33,074 nt of DNA from Comamonas denitrificans (lineage in GTDB: Bacteria; Pseudomonadota; Gammaproteobacteria; Burkholderiales; Burkholderiaceae_C). The stretch is from the NCBI RefSeq assembly GCF_017368815.1, contig NZ_JAFNME010000028.1, positions 1 through 33,074 of the forward strand, given 5' to 3'. The position numbers were made by a program, and so were the translations under genes. Below are positions 1 through 7,702 of this stretch, piece after piece. Every line of letters starts with the position of its first letter. The first letter of the stretch is position 1. The notes below the pieces were generated by a model. It saw only the letters and a program-made list of their open reading frames with translations, was not told the origin of the DNA and did not search any database.

Positions 1-89
1 CGCAGTGGATATGGCGGTATAACCATGAACGCCCAAATATGGCATTGGGCGGCATCACCCCCAGACAGCGGCTGGCCATGGCCGCATAG
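1..89 (+). CDS. IS3-family transposase, C-terminal fragment
   Basis: Only the last 28 codons of a transposase lie in the window, read in the frame that starts at base 3 and stops at TAG 87-89. The residues include YNHERPN, MALGG and TPRQRLAMAA, the usual end of the rve (DDE) integrase domain in the OrfB product of IS3-family elements. In the family this domain carries out cut-and-circularise transposition. The 5' part lies outside the window, so whether the element is intact cannot be judged. It points towards the truncated VF530 gene on the opposite strand, and the two are separated only by the presumed right end of the element. Confidence 0.8.
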   Translation, partial: QWIWRYNHERPNMALGGITPRQRLAMAA

Positions 90-127
90 CTCTACTTCTC
101 AGAGTGATGGTTTATGGGGGGATTACC
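1..127 (+). mobile_element. IS3-family insertion sequence, right end
   Basis: After the transposase stop codon about 38 bases remain, ending in GGGGGGATTACC at 115-126. The neighbouring minus-strand VF530 gene follows its family consensus only up to the ACC-CCC codons at 128-133 and then runs into this sequence. The junction near 127/128 is therefore inferred to be the element boundary. The left end and any target-site duplication lie outside the window, so the exact terminal base is uncertain by one or two nucleotides. Confidence 0.6.
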
Positions 128-301
128 GGGGGTTTTGCGCAGGAATTTGAGGCTGGAGGACACGCTGGGATCGCTGGTAAAGCAGCGCACTGGAATGCGC
201 TGGCCCAGCTTCTTCCAGCCGTAATAGGCCACCAGCGCCGTGACGATGGCCTCCAGCGTCAGGCCATGCAGCGGGTTGCGGGGTTGGGTGGGGGTTGTCA
301 T
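92..301 (-). pseudogene. VF530/DUF2132 family DNA-binding protein, 3' end replaced by IS
   Basis: The product starts [13 protein letters not shown] and contains [27 protein letters not shown] and [10 protein letters not shown], the signature of the small VF530/DUF2132 family of about 70-80 residues. In the family FLRKTP is followed by W-A-R and a last helix. Here the frame changes to a foreign tail of 11 residues ([11 protein letters not shown]) encoded by the end of the adjacent IS3 element. The gene therefore lost its last helix by insertion and is probably non-functional. ATG 299-301 was chosen by family length; an in-frame ATG at 338-340 would add 13 unconserved residues. The family is described as DNA-binding from structure; its role is unknown. 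Confidence 0.75.
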
Positions 302-388
302 GTCAAGATCTTGAAAGGCAATGTACTTAGCAAAATGCAATGCAATACATTGATTTTATTGAGTTTTATCGATTCGTTTAGCAACTGC

Positions 389-421
389 TAAGCACTTGTT
401 AAACACTTTTTAAACACTTTT
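389..421. repeat. Three tandem 11-bp iteron-like repeats
   Basis: Positions 389-399, 400-410 and 411-421 read TAAGCACTTGT, TAAACACTTTT and TAAACACTTTT. This is an 11-bp unit, about one helical turn, repeated head to tail without spacers. A 6-bp inverted repeat TTAGCA-AC-TGCTAA (378-391) overlaps the first unit. The array lies in the AT-rich gap between the end of the AlbA_2 ATPase gene and the start of the VF530 gene. Helically phased direct repeats are typical of cooperative protein-binding sites, but no binding protein can be named. Confidence 0.6.
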
Positions 422-439
422 AAAACGCCCTGTTTTATC

Positions 440-2155
440 TCAACGCAACGTGTAATACGGCTTCCCCTGCGCTGAATTCTTGGTGAGAAAACCTTCTGGT
501 AAGCACCATTTCTTGAAAAGCCGCGACGCCTGCACCTGCGCAGAAGGAGAGTCTCCTAACCCGAGCAACTCCCGTAGCAGGGCATTGTCGATCCGCTGGT
601 GGTCACTCAGGTACTCGCGTACCAGCTCTGCATAGCGCACCGGGTTCAGCCCCCGTGTCCGCGTGTAGGCCGCTTTGCCTTTGATAACCGTGGCGACGCC
701 CTTCGAGAGGTGAAACGTCGCTGCCGAGGTATGCCCTTTGCGCTCCAGCAAATTCAGCGGTGCAGCGCACATGGCCTCTAGCACCGCGCGCGCATCGTCA
801 CGCGGCAGCTGCAGCACTTGCGCTGCTTGGCCCACATCCATGAACGATTGGCCCACCAGGGCATCCAGCACCAGCAAATGGTCCAGCGTCACTACTGCTC
901 CTGCGGCATCCAGCCGCGCTGCCACTTGGGCGACGGCGCTGTGGGTTTCGCGGTTGAATAAGCGCAGGGTGACGGTGTAGCCATCGGTCTGGTATTGCGG
1001 ACGGCGCTTGCCGTACACCAGGGCAGAGCGGAAGATGCGCCGCCGCCCAATGCCCGATGACTCCACCAGCCGCAGCTTTACCAGCGCATTGGCCAGTGTG
1101 CGGTTGCGCGGCACCGCCTCGTGCCGCAGGATGTTCTCGGGCGTGATGCCGGCCACAAACCCGCCAGGGCTGGTCACCACCAGCTCTTGGGCTGAATGCC
1201 GCACCAAAATCTCGCCAGGGTTCAGATAGTCGCGGTGTGTCAAGGCATTCAGTACCGCTTCGCGTACGCCCTCAATGGGGTACTGCGGAATGCGCAGCTT
1301 GAACAGACCCAGCTCAATTTCCCGCTCCGGATTCAGCGGGCCCACAAACACCTGCTCCATGCGCTCCACCGCTTCGAGCAATGGCAAGCGATCAATATCG
1401 TTGCGCGCCACCGTGGTCTCGCTGTCGTGCAGCACATAGTGGAACTGCGCCTGGGGGCAACAGCGGGCCAATACCTCCCGGCGCGCAAACAGCAAGACCC
1501 CGGTGTGGGTCACTACCCCGTCACGCACAGCCTCCAGGCCTTGCAAAAACTCTAGGTCTGGCAAGTCAAGCAGGCCAGAGGACGGCGCCTTGCTGCGCAG
1601 CACCTGGCGGGCACGCTCCAACTGCAAAGGGTCCAGGTCGGACAACGCCACCCCCTGGGCGGGCGCACCGCTCCAGTCCAGCGCCGCGCTGGCCACCTGG
1701 GCGCGTTGAAACGCCACGCGATCCAGCGGCATGCAGTTCTTGCCCACCCGCTGCTTGAACAGGCCCGCCGCCGTGCCGTAGGGCTTTTGCTGGCCCTCGG
1801 GCACACGCACTATCAACAGCTTGCCTGTGCCCTCGGGCACGGACAACTCCAGCACCTCGGCCTCGATGCCTGGGCGCGTGCCGTCATAAATACCGCGCTT
1901 GAACACATCCACATCATGGCCATGCGTGCCCACAATGGCCTGCGCACGGCCCCGCTGCTTGTCGGCCACGCCAAACACCACCACACCCCCGGCAGCATTG
2001 GCAAAGCACACCGCGTATTCGCAGGCCACCTTCAAATCTTCCTTGGGGCCCAAGGAAGGCTTGAAGTCCAGAAACTCGCTCTCCAGCGCATCGGCGATAG
2101 CGTCATCCAACTGGGCCAGCAGCGCCAGAATGTCTTCATTCGAGGGAATGCTCAT
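440..2155 (-). CDS. AlbA_2 / RecG-like ATP-binding protein of the RM locus
   Basis: This 571-residue protein has an N-terminal AlbA_2 (Schlafen-type) domain at about residues 22-155, with ESEFLDFK and CFANAAGGVVVFGVAD as its characteristic motifs. A central GHKL-like ATPase module (HATPase_c_4) at about 285-400 shows EAVLNALTHRDY, SPGGF, a PRN motif and SSGIGRRRI. The C-terminal 170 residues look like helix-turn-helix segments. Such proteins, often named putative transcriptional regulators or RecG-related, commonly accompany Type I restriction loci and defence islands; their exact role is not settled. The gene lies 103 bp downstream of hsdS on the same strand, with a palindromic element between, so it may be co-transcribed. 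It is the last gene before the IS-damaged edge. Confidence 0.8.
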   Translation of the reverse strand: MSIPSNEDILALLAQLDDAIADALESEFLDFKPSLGPKEDLKVACEYAVCFANAAGGVVVFGVADKQRGRAQAIVGTHGHDVDVFKRGIYDGTRPGIEAEVLELSVPEGTGKLLIVRVPEGQQKPYGTAAGLFKQRVGKNCMPLDRVAFQRAQVASAALDWSGAPAQGVALSDLDPLQLERARQVLRSKAPSSGLLDLPDLEFLQGLEAVRDGVVTHTGVLLFARREVLARCCPQAQFHYVLHDSETTVARNDIDRLPLLEAVERMEQVFVGPLNPEREIELGLFKLRIPQYPIEGVREAVLNALTHRDYLNPGEILVRHSAQELVVTSPGGFVAGITPENILRHEAVPRNRTLANALVKLRLVESSGIGRRRIFRSALVYGKRRPQYQTDGYTVTLRLFNRETHSAVAQVAARLDAAGAVVTLDHLLVLDALVGQSFMDVGQAAQVLQLPRDDARAVLEAMCAAPLNLLERKGHTSAATFHLSKGVATVIKGKAAYTRTRGLNPVRYAELVREYLSDHQRIDNALLRELLGLGDSPSAQVQASRLFKKWCLPEGFLTKNSAQGKPYYTLR

Positions 2156-2202
2156 GCAGTGGCCTCCGGTGATCGGGGTTGGGCATATTTAAAATTAGAG
2201 GA

Positions 2203-2249
2203 AAATAGGCCTATACCCCTTATGGGACAAGCGCAAGAAGCTATTAAAA
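2203..2249. repeat. Palindromic AGCT element, copy 1 (degenerate)
   Basis: This AT-rich stretch begins AAAATAGGCC and ends AAGCGCAAGAAGCTATTAAAA, which matches the right-hand end of the other AGCT-ended elements in the window. The left arm matches poorly, so this copy is probably decayed. It fills most of the gap between hsdS and the AlbA_2 ATPase gene. Confidence 0.45.
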
Positions 2250-2258
2250 GTAAAGCAC

Positions 2259-3512
2259 TCATACTGACAGCGTACCGCCCAAGGCGGCTTCGGTGGCGGC
2301 CTGGGCTTCGGGCAGGTGCAGTTGGCCGGAGATTAGGCGGGGGAGCAAGGTGTCGCGCAGGGTGGAGAGGGTTTGGGTTTTGCTCTCGTTAACGGCGATA
2401 CGCTGTTTCAGCGGTAGCACAAGTTCGTCAAAACCGTTCAATACCGCCACGGATGGAATGACGATGGGTAGGCACGCCAGCTTTGCTCGACCCAATTCGG
2501 TCTGCCCGGTAGACCCCTCTCCCATTGCTTCAATTTCAGGCTGTTTGCGGGCCATGAATTGCCCGAGATAGGGCCAACTTAGATCAGACCCTGCACGTAC
2601 AACCGTAACGTGAGAGTCAACGATGATCTGCTCTGGAAGGCGCAAAACTTGTGCAATGCGACCCAATGTGCCAACGCCTGTGGAGTTCACCAATACATCG
2701 CCGACTGCTACTTCTCGACCATCAATTTTGCGCTGTGAGGGGTCATGCCTACGCCCCTTGGAGAAGTCAACAGAGAAGTCTCGAACGCACTTTTGGTTGA
2801 GGACAAGGACACCACCAGCTTCAATGTACTTGGGTGACAAACCGCGATTCAGGTAGCCACACACTGAGCCAAGCGTTCCAACCCGCCACCCCCTCGGCAC
2901 CTCCCCCAACTCCGACGTTTCAAACCCATCGGGAAACAGCGCTGCGGTGGCCTCGTCCATGCCTTCAGGCGTGCGGCCTTCCATCTTGGCGCGCACGGGG
3001 TCGAAATCGACGAACCAGGACTTGAACAGGGCCTGGGCGATGGCTTCAAGGGTGGCGTTGGTTTCGCGCAGGAGGGTGATGCGGTCGTCGAGGGCGCCTA
3101 CGATGCCCGAGATGGCTCGCTGTTCTCTCGGGTAAGGAATCTGCGTTTCTATCGCATTCAACGTTGTCTGATTGATCAACGGCTGGCCGGAGCCGCTGCG
3201 CCAGTTATTCAGATTCAGCTGCTTGAGTAGGTAGTACAGAAAGTTAGGATCGTTCTCTCCCTTTGCGGTTGCACGGATTGCGTTATCCGTCACCCAGCAA
3301 GCTTCGCGAGAAAAGTGAACCGAACCACAGTAGGAGCCAACGCGCCCAATCACGATCGTGTTCGGCGGGGAGTTGAACTCCCTCGCTTGACCAATTAATC
3401 CGTTTGACCCAAATACCGGAACAGGGGCTGCTTCTTCCCGCTCTGGGCTGGTTCGTCCGTTTGCAAAGCTCAGAACTTCTTCAAGTCGTGCGACACGCAA
3501 CTCAGAACTCAT
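2259..3512 (-). CDS. hsdS: Type I restriction-modification specificity subunit HsdS
   Basis: HsdS supplies the DNA sequence recognition of a Type I methyltransferase (M2S) and restriction (R2M2S) complex. The 417-residue protein has the expected architecture: target-recognition domain 1 at about 1-130, a conserved helical spacer at about 131-185 (EQRAISGIVGALDDRI, ALFKSWFVDFDPVRAK), target-recognition domain 2 at about 205-365, and a second spacer ending in TLRDTLLPRLISGQL. Two different TRDs imply a bipartite asymmetric target. The start ATG overlaps the stop of the DUF1016 gene by 4 bp (3509-3512), indicating translational coupling. The first bases of the gene lie inside a 41-bp direct repeat also found at the hsdM/DUF1016 junction. 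Confidence 0.92.
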   Translation of the reverse strand: MSSELRVARLEEVLSFANGRTSPEREEAAPVPVFGSNGLIGQAREFNSPPNTIVIGRVGSYCGSVHFSREACWVTDNAIRATAKGENDPNFLYYLLKQLNLNNWRSGSGQPLINQTTLNAIETQIPYPREQRAISGIVGALDDRITLLRETNATLEAIAQALFKSWFVDFDPVRAKMEGRTPEGMDEATAALFPDGFETSELGEVPRGWRVGTLGSVCGYLNRGLSPKYIEAGGVLVLNQKCVRDFSVDFSKGRRHDPSQRKIDGREVAVGDVLVNSTGVGTLGRIAQVLRLPEQIIVDSHVTVVRAGSDLSWPYLGQFMARKQPEIEAMGEGSTGQTELGRAKLACLPIVIPSVAVLNGFDELVLPLKQRIAVNESKTQTLSTLRDTLLPRLISGQLHLPEAQAATEAALGGTLSV

Positions 3513-3542
3513 ACCCCAGCCCCCCCAGCTTCGCCCGAATCA
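3502..3542. repeat. 41-bp direct repeat, copy B (DUF1016/hsdS junction)
   Basis: Bases 3502-3542 match 4581-4621 at 39 of 41 positions, the differences being at 3509 and 3523. The repeat spans the end of the DUF1016 gene and the start of hsdS. In another frame it still encodes the tail of HsdM ([12 protein letters not shown]), so it looks like the original hsdM-hsdS junction left behind after the nuclease gene was inserted. Confidence 0.9.
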
Positions 3543-4591
3543 TCGCCACCCGCAGCATCCAGCCCCAACTCCCTCTCCAATTGCTCAATGCTGGGCAGCT
3601 GCCCCCGCAGCGCCTCGGGCAGGGTATGGCTGAGGTGGTAGGTCGCAAGGCCCATCGGCTTTTGCATATCGCTCAGGGCGTATTCAGCCACCAGTCGGTC
3701 TTTGCTTTTGCACAGCAGCAGGCCAATGGTGGGCTGGTCGCCCTCGCGGCGCAGTTGTTCGTCCACGGCCTTCAGGTAGAAGTTGAGCTTGCCGGCAAAC
3801 TCAGGCTCAAAGTCCACGGTTTTCAGCTCCACCACCACGTAGCAGTGCAGGCGTGCGTGATAGAAAAGCAGATCCAAGAAGAAGTCGCGCTCGCCCACTT
3901 GCAGCGGCACCTGGCGGCCCATGTAGGCAAAGCCTGCGCCCAGTTCCAGCAAAAACTGGGTCACATGCTCGATGAGGGCGGTTTCCAGCTCGCGTTCGGT
4001 GTGTTCTGGGGTCAGGGAGAGAAAGTCAAACTGGTACGGGTCTTTGAGCAGTTGCACCGCCAAGTCAGATTGCACGGCGGGCAGGGTCTGGGCAAAGTTG
4101 GTAATGGCCTTGCCCTCGCGCTGCCACAGACCGCTTTCGATCTGGTGGGTGAGCACGCTGCGGCTCCAGCCGTAAGTTTGCGTGGCTTGCACGTAGTACA
4201 GCGCCTCGTCCGGCTGTTTGCACTTGGTCAGGATGGCGAGGTGATGGCCCCAGGGAATGGCCATCAATTGCGCAACAGGCTGTTGCGCAATTGCTGGTGA
4301 GGCATTCCAGAAGCTGTACCAGCGCCGTATCTGCTCCAGATTGCGCTTGGAAAACCCCTTGACCTCAGGAAACTCGCGCATCAAGTCGGCGCTGAGCTGG
4401 TTCAAAAAACCGCTTCCCCACGCAAACTGCGTTTGTTTGGCCACCATGTCGGCGCCCAGTTCCCAATAAAACTGCAGCATGGCCGTGTTGACGGCCACCG
4501 CCGCCTTGAGCTGTACCTGGCGGTAGCGGGCCTTCAGCTCGACCAGCCACGGGCCATATCCGTCAGCGGGTGCAGTTATTTCAGAACCCAT
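3509..4591 (-). CDS. DUF1016/YhcG-family PD-(D/E)xK nuclease
   Basis: The 360-residue protein has an N-terminal DUF1016_N helical domain (about 12-170, with [19 protein letters not shown] and [10 protein letters not shown]) and a C-terminal PD-(D/E)xK nuclease fold (about 180-340). The likely catalytic residues are D240 (in FFLDLLFYH) and E255/K257 (in VVVELK). Family members are often encoded inside or beside Type I restriction loci; their role is not well defined. The gene overlaps hsdM by 11 bp and hsdS by 4 bp, so all three form one translationally coupled operon. It is bracketed by a 41-bp direct repeat, suggesting insertion as a single-gene cassette. Its last residues (SGEAGGAGV) are the HsdM tail read in another frame, not a conserved part of the family. 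Confidence 0.9.
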   Translation of the reverse strand: MGSEITAPADGYGPWLVELKARYRQVQLKAAVAVNTAMLQFYWELGADMVAKQTQFAWGSGFLNQLSADLMREFPEVKGFSKRNLEQIRRWYSFWNASPAIAQQPVAQLMAIPWGHHLAILTKCKQPDEALYYVQATQTYGWSRSVLTHQIESGLWQREGKAITNFAQTLPAVQSDLAVQLLKDPYQFDFLSLTPEHTERELETALIEHVTQFLLELGAGFAYMGRQVPLQVGERDFFLDLLFYHARLHCYVVVELKTVDFEPEFAGKLNFYLKAVDEQLRREGDQPTIGLLLCKSKDRLVAEYALSDMQKPMGLATYHLSHTLPEALRGQLPSIEQLERELGLDAAGGDDSGEAGGAGV

Positions 4592-4621
4592 ACCCCAGCC
4601 CTCCCAGCTTCGCCCGAATCA
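4581..4621. repeat. 41-bp direct repeat, copy A (hsdM/DUF1016 junction)
   Basis: This is the partner of 3502-3542, 1079 bp away. It covers the last codons of hsdM ([12 protein letters not shown] then stop) and the first codons of the DUF1016 gene. Both copies contain an ATG(A/G)GTTCTGA start region on the minus strand, so the same sequence provides the overlapping start codon for the next gene at each junction. Confidence 0.9.
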
Positions 4622-6143
4622 GCGCATCCAGCTCTGCGCCCTTGGCCATTTGTTCGCCCAGTTTTTCGGTGAGCTTTTGCATCTTGTCGGCAAAGGCTTC
4701 GTCGTCGTCTTCCACCGCCTCAGCGCCCACGTAGCGGCCCGGGGTGAGCACATGGCCGTGCTGGGCGATTTCGGCCAGGGGCACGCTGCGGCAAAAACCG
4801 GGCTGGTCGTGGTAGTCGGTAATGCTGGCGCCCGTTTCCACCTCGCCACGCCAGGCGGCGACGGTTTCGGCAATGCGGGTGATGGCGGCATCGTCCAGCT
4901 CGGCCTGCACGCGGCTGATCATGCGGCCCTGCTTGCGCGCGTCGATAAACAGCACTTCGCCCTTGCGCGTTTTCTGCTTGGCCAGGAACCACAGGCAGGC
5001 GGGGATTTGCGTGTTGAAGAACAACTGGCCGGGCAGGGCCACCATGACTTCGACCACGTCGGCATCGACCATGGCGGCGCGGATCACGCCTTCGTTGTTC
5101 TGGCTGCTGCTCATGCTGCCGTTGGCCAGCACAATGCCGGCGCGGCCCGTGGGGCGCAGGTGGTGCAGCATGTGCTGCAGCCAGGCGTAGTTGGCGTTGC
5201 CTTGCGGGGGCGTGCCATACACCCAGCGCGGGTCGCCCTCTAGGCTGCCGTGCCACCAGTCGCTGATGTTGAAGGGCGGGTTGGCCAGGATGTAGTCAGC
5301 GCGCAGGTCGGGGTGCTGGTTGCGGATAAAGGTGTCGCCCGGCTCTTTGCCCAGGTTGAAGTCAATGCCGCGAATGGCCAGGTTCATGGCCGCCAGGCGC
5401 CAGGTGGTAGGGTTGGATTCTTGGCCATAAATACTGACATCGCCCGTCCTGCCTCCGTGTGCAGCTATGAATTTTTCTGACTGCACAAACATGCCGCCTG
5501 ATCCGCAACAGGGGTCATACACCTTGCCCTGGTGCGGGGCCAGCACGGCCACCAGGGTTTTGACAATGCTGGCGGGGGTGTAGAACTGGCCGCCTTTTTT
5601 GCCTTCGGCGCTAGCAAATTGGCCAAGAAAGTATTCATAGACTTGGCCCAGCACGTCGCGCGCTTGGCTGGGGCTATCGCCAAAGCCGATGGTGGAAATC
5701 AAATCCACCAACTCGCCCAGCTTGCCATCGGGCAATTGGGCGCGGGCGTAGCGCTTGTCCAAAATGCCTTTGAGCTTGGGGTTCTCCAGCTCGATCAGCG
5801 CCAGCGCGTCGTCAATGCGTTTGCCAATGTCGGGCTGCTTGGCGCTAGAGCGCAGGTCTTCCCAGCGGGCACCTTCGGGCACCCAGAACACGTTGTCGGC
5901 GGTGTAGTAGTCACGGTCTTCGAGTTCGGCGGCAATGTCTTGGCCAGAGGCATCGCCATAGAACAGCTCATCGTCGGGGTCGCGCAGGCGCTGGGTGAGC
6001 AGTGCGGTGTGGCCGGTAAAGCTGTCCGAGATGTATTTGATAAAAATCAGGCCCAGCACCAGGTGCTTGTATTCGGCCGCATCCATGTTGGCGCGCAGCT
6101 TGTCAGCCGTGGCCCAGAGGGTTTTTTTAATGTCGTCGAGCAT
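4581..6143 (-). CDS. hsdM: Type I restriction-modification methyltransferase subunit HsdM
   Basis: HsdM transfers a methyl group from S-adenosylmethionine to N6 of adenine in the target chosen by HsdS. The 520-residue product has an N-terminal HsdM_N helical domain (1-about 150) and the N6_Mtase domain with motif X GGQFYTP (184-190), SAM-binding motif [11 protein letters not shown] (210-219) and catalytic NPPF (288-291), so it appears catalytically intact. ATG 6141-6143, giving [10 protein letters not shown], matches family starts. The open frame continues 72 codons upstream into the tRNA-Val gene, but those residues are unconserved. It is the promoter-proximal gene of the operon. No HsdR (SF2 helicase-nuclease) is encoded anywhere in the window. 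Confidence 0.93.
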   Translation of the reverse strand: MLDDIKKTLWATADKLRANMDAAEYKHLVLGLIFIKYISDSFTGHTALLTQRLRDPDDELFYGDASGQDIAAELEDRDYYTADNVFWVPEGARWEDLRSSAKQPDIGKRIDDALALIELENPKLKGILDKRYARAQLPDGKLGELVDLISTIGFGDSPSQARDVLGQVYEYFLGQFASAEGKKGGQFYTPASIVKTLVAVLAPHQGKVYDPCCGSGGMFVQSEKFIAAHGGRTGDVSIYGQESNPTTWRLAAMNLAIRGIDFNLGKEPGDTFIRNQHPDLRADYILANPPFNISDWWHGSLEGDPRWVYGTPPQGNANYAWLQHMLHHLRPTGRAGIVLANGSMSSSQNNEGVIRAAMVDADVVEVMVALPGQLFFNTQIPACLWFLAKQKTRKGEVLFIDARKQGRMISRVQAELDDAAITRIAETVAAWRGEVETGASITDYHDQPGFCRSVPLAEIAQHGHVLTPGRYVGAEAVEDDDEAFADKMQKLTEKLGEQMAKGAELDALIRAKLGGLGYGF

Positions 6144-6276
6144 GTTGTTACAAAAGTGCCATGGCAAGCCACGGACTATAGGCGACAAAAGCCAGGCGTT
6201 AGCTGGGACCAACAACCGCAAACGCTTGGCTGGGGAACGCCCAGAACGATGCCAAGCACGACAAAAAGCCAGACGA

Positions 6277-6315
6277 AAAAAAACCTGTTTCTCTTGGGGA
6301 AAAACAGGTTTTTTT
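6277..6315 (-). terminator. Rho-independent terminator of the tRNA-Val pair
   Basis: A perfect 13-bp stem joins AAAAAACCTGTTT (6278-6290) to AAACAGGTTTTTT (6302-6314) with an 11-base loop and flanking A and T tracts on both sides. It lies directly downstream of the tRNA genes on the minus strand and separates them from the hsd operon. It could also act in the plus direction. Confidence 0.85.
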
Positions 6316-6322
6316 GAATTTT

Positions 6323-6397
6323 TGGTGGGTCGTAGTGGGATCGAACCACTGGCTTCCACCGTGTGAAGGTGGCACTCTACCGCTGAGTTAACGACCC
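6323..6397 (-). tRNA. tRNA-Val (anticodon CAC)
   Basis: The minus strand folds into a full cloverleaf: acceptor stem GGGTCGT/ACGACCC, D-arm with CTCAGCGGTAGAG, anticodon stem CCACC/GGTGG around loop TTCACAC, and T-arm with GGTTCGATCCC. The anticodon is CAC, reading GUG. An encoded CCA (6323-6325) is included. It lies 8 nt downstream of a second tRNA with the same anticodon but a different body. Confidence 0.93.
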
Positions 6398-6405
6398 GGT
6401 AGTCG

Positions 6406-6480
6406 TGGTGGGTGATGCAGGGTTTGAACCTGCGACCCCTGCCGTGTGAAGGCAGTGCTCTACCACTGAGCTAATCACCC
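6406..6480 (-). tRNA. tRNA-Val (anticodon CAC), second copy
   Basis: The cloverleaf has acceptor stem GGGTGAT/ATCACCC, D-arm CTCAGTGGTAGAG, anticodon stem CTGCC/GGCAG with loop TTCACAC, T-arm GGTTCAAACCC and an encoded CCA. The anticodon is CAC. It is the promoter-proximal member of the pair, and its acceptor, anticodon and T stems differ from its neighbour, so the two are not a recent duplication. Confidence 0.93.
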
Positions 6481-6550
6481 TTTTACCGAAACATGCCTGG
6501 GGCGCTGTTTGCGGAAAGACAGGATTATGGCACAAATTTAACGCGCTATT

Positions 6551-7261
6551 TCAGGATTGGGCACTGCGCCAAACTGTTTTTCCGCCACTGGCTTTGTCGA
6601 TGGCGGCCAAGGTTTCTTCGTGGGCGGCCAACTCTTGGGCACTGGCGGGCAAGACGGGCAGTTGATACTGGCGCAGGTCGATGCGCTGGGCCGGGCTGTC
6701 GTGTGCGCTGCCGGACTGGCCATCGTCGCCCAACAGGGCGTGCTGGCCACGCGTCATGTAGATGTAAACATCGGCCAGCAATTGGGCATCGAGCAATGCG
6801 CCGTGCAAGGTGCGCCCGCTGTTGTCCACGCCCAGTCGGTCGCACAGGGCATCGAGCGAGTTGCGTTTGCCAGGAAAGAGTTCTTTGGCCAGGGCCAGCG
6901 AGTCGGTTACGCCGGCCACAGCGGTTTTCAGTGGGGGCAGGCCCAGCAGGGAAAACTCTTTCTCCAAAAAGCCCATGTCAAACGGTGCGTTGTGGATGAT
7001 CAGTTGCGCCCCTTGCAGGTAGGCCAGGATGTCGCGGGCTTTTTCAGCAAATTTGGGCTTGTCGCTTAAAAACTGCGTGGTCAAGCCGTGTACGCGCAGG
7101 GCATCTTCGTGGCTGTCGCGCTCGGGGTTGAAGTACAGGTGCAGGTTGTTGCCGGTGGGTTTGCGCCCGACCAGCTCAACGCAGCCCAGCTCAATGATCC
7201 GATCGCCGTTGTCGGGCGAGAGGCCGGTGGTTTCTGTGTCCAGAACAATGAAACGCTGCAT
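6551..7261 (-). CDS. dnaQ: DNA polymerase III epsilon subunit (3'-5' proofreading exonuclease)
   Basis: DnaQ is the proofreading subunit of the replicative polymerase core. The 236-residue product has the DEDDh exonuclease domain with all five catalytic positions visible: D8 and E10 (LDTETTG), D95 (HNAPFDMGFL), and H153 and D158 (LHGALLDAQLLADVY). The C-terminal 45 residues form the usual variable tail that contacts the alpha subunit. Length agrees with the family (about 230-245). The start ATG at 7259-7261 directly precedes the first beta strand. It sits downstream of iscA with only a palindromic repeat between, and upstream of the tRNA-Val pair. Confidence 0.95.
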   Translation of the reverse strand: MQRFIVLDTETTGLSPDNGDRIIELGCVELVGRKPTGNNLHLYFNPERDSHEDALRVHGLTTQFLSDKPKFAEKARDILAYLQGAQLIIHNAPFDMGFLEKEFSLLGLPPLKTAVAGVTDSLALAKELFPGKRNSLDALCDRLGVDNSGRTLHGALLDAQLLADVYIYMTRGQHALLGDDGQSGSAHDSPAQRIDLRQYQLPVLPASAQELAAHEETLAAIDKASGGKTVWRSAQS

Positions 7262-7268
7262 ATTTTTT

Positions 7269-7353
7269 ATAGCTTGTTACGCTTTAAATACGGGGTTTCA
7301 GATACTTTTAATATCAAAAACAAGGTAAATAAAGCGCAAGCAGCTCCTTTAAA
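7269..7353. repeat. Palindromic AGCT element, copy 2 (iscA-dnaQ)
   Basis: The element starts ATAGCTTGTTACGCTT and ends AAGCGCAAGCAGCTCCTTT AAA. It shares GCTTTAAATAC and TTTCAGATACTT, in the same order and nearly the same spacing, with copy 5 at 27261-27347. Its right end covers the iscA stop codon. It is probably a small non-autonomous or REP-like element; stem-loop formation in the transcript is possible. Confidence 0.75.
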
Positions 7354-7675
7354 TGCGGAAACTTTCACCGCAACCACAACGATCGCGCTCATTGGGGTTG
7401 GTGAATTGGAAGCTCTCGTTCAAGCCGTTGCGCACGTAATCAATTTGCGTGCCATCGAGCAAGGCGAGGTGTTCCGGGGCAATCAGCAGCTTGGTGCCGT
7501 GCTGCTCAAACACCACGTCTTCGGCCCTGGCTTCATCGGCGTATTCCAGTTGGTAGGCAAAGCCGGAGCAGCCGGTGGTTTTAATCCCCAGCCGCACGCC
7601 AATGCCGTGGCCTTGGCGCTGCAGGTAGTTGCTGACGTGGCGAGCTGCACGCTCGGTAACCGTAATCGTTGCCAT
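7349..7675 (-). CDS. iscA: Iron-sulfur cluster assembly protein IscA
   Basis: This 108-residue A-type carrier protein has the three conserved cysteines that bind iron or an Fe-S cluster: C36 (TTGCSGFAY) and C100/C102 (RCGCGESF), the canonical IscA/ErpA pattern. A clear ribosome binding site, GGAGAG, precedes ATG 7673-7675. It follows the iscU-like gene by 27 bp as the last gene of the iscR-iscS-iscU-iscA cluster. The usual hscB, hscA and fdx genes do not follow. The stop codon falls within the adjoining palindromic element. IscA rather than ErpA is chosen from context. Confidence 0.92.
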   Translation of the reverse strand: MATITVTERAARHVSNYLQRQGHGIGVRLGIKTTGCSGFAYQLEYADEARAEDVVFEQHGTKLLIAPEHLALLDGTQIDYVRNGLNESFQFTNPNERDRCGCGESFRI

Positions 7676-7702
7676 GGACGACTCTCTCCAAAGAAATAAA
7701 AA

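Noticed and set aside
6144-6359. N-terminal extension of hsdM by 72 codons
   Set aside because: It runs through the tRNA terminator into tRNA-Val, encodes unconserved residues, and the family start is at 6143.
1-6480. Attachment-site duplication of the tRNA-Val 3' end
   Set aside because: No second copy of the tRNA T-arm/acceptor sequence was found to the left within the window, so island boundaries are not claimed.
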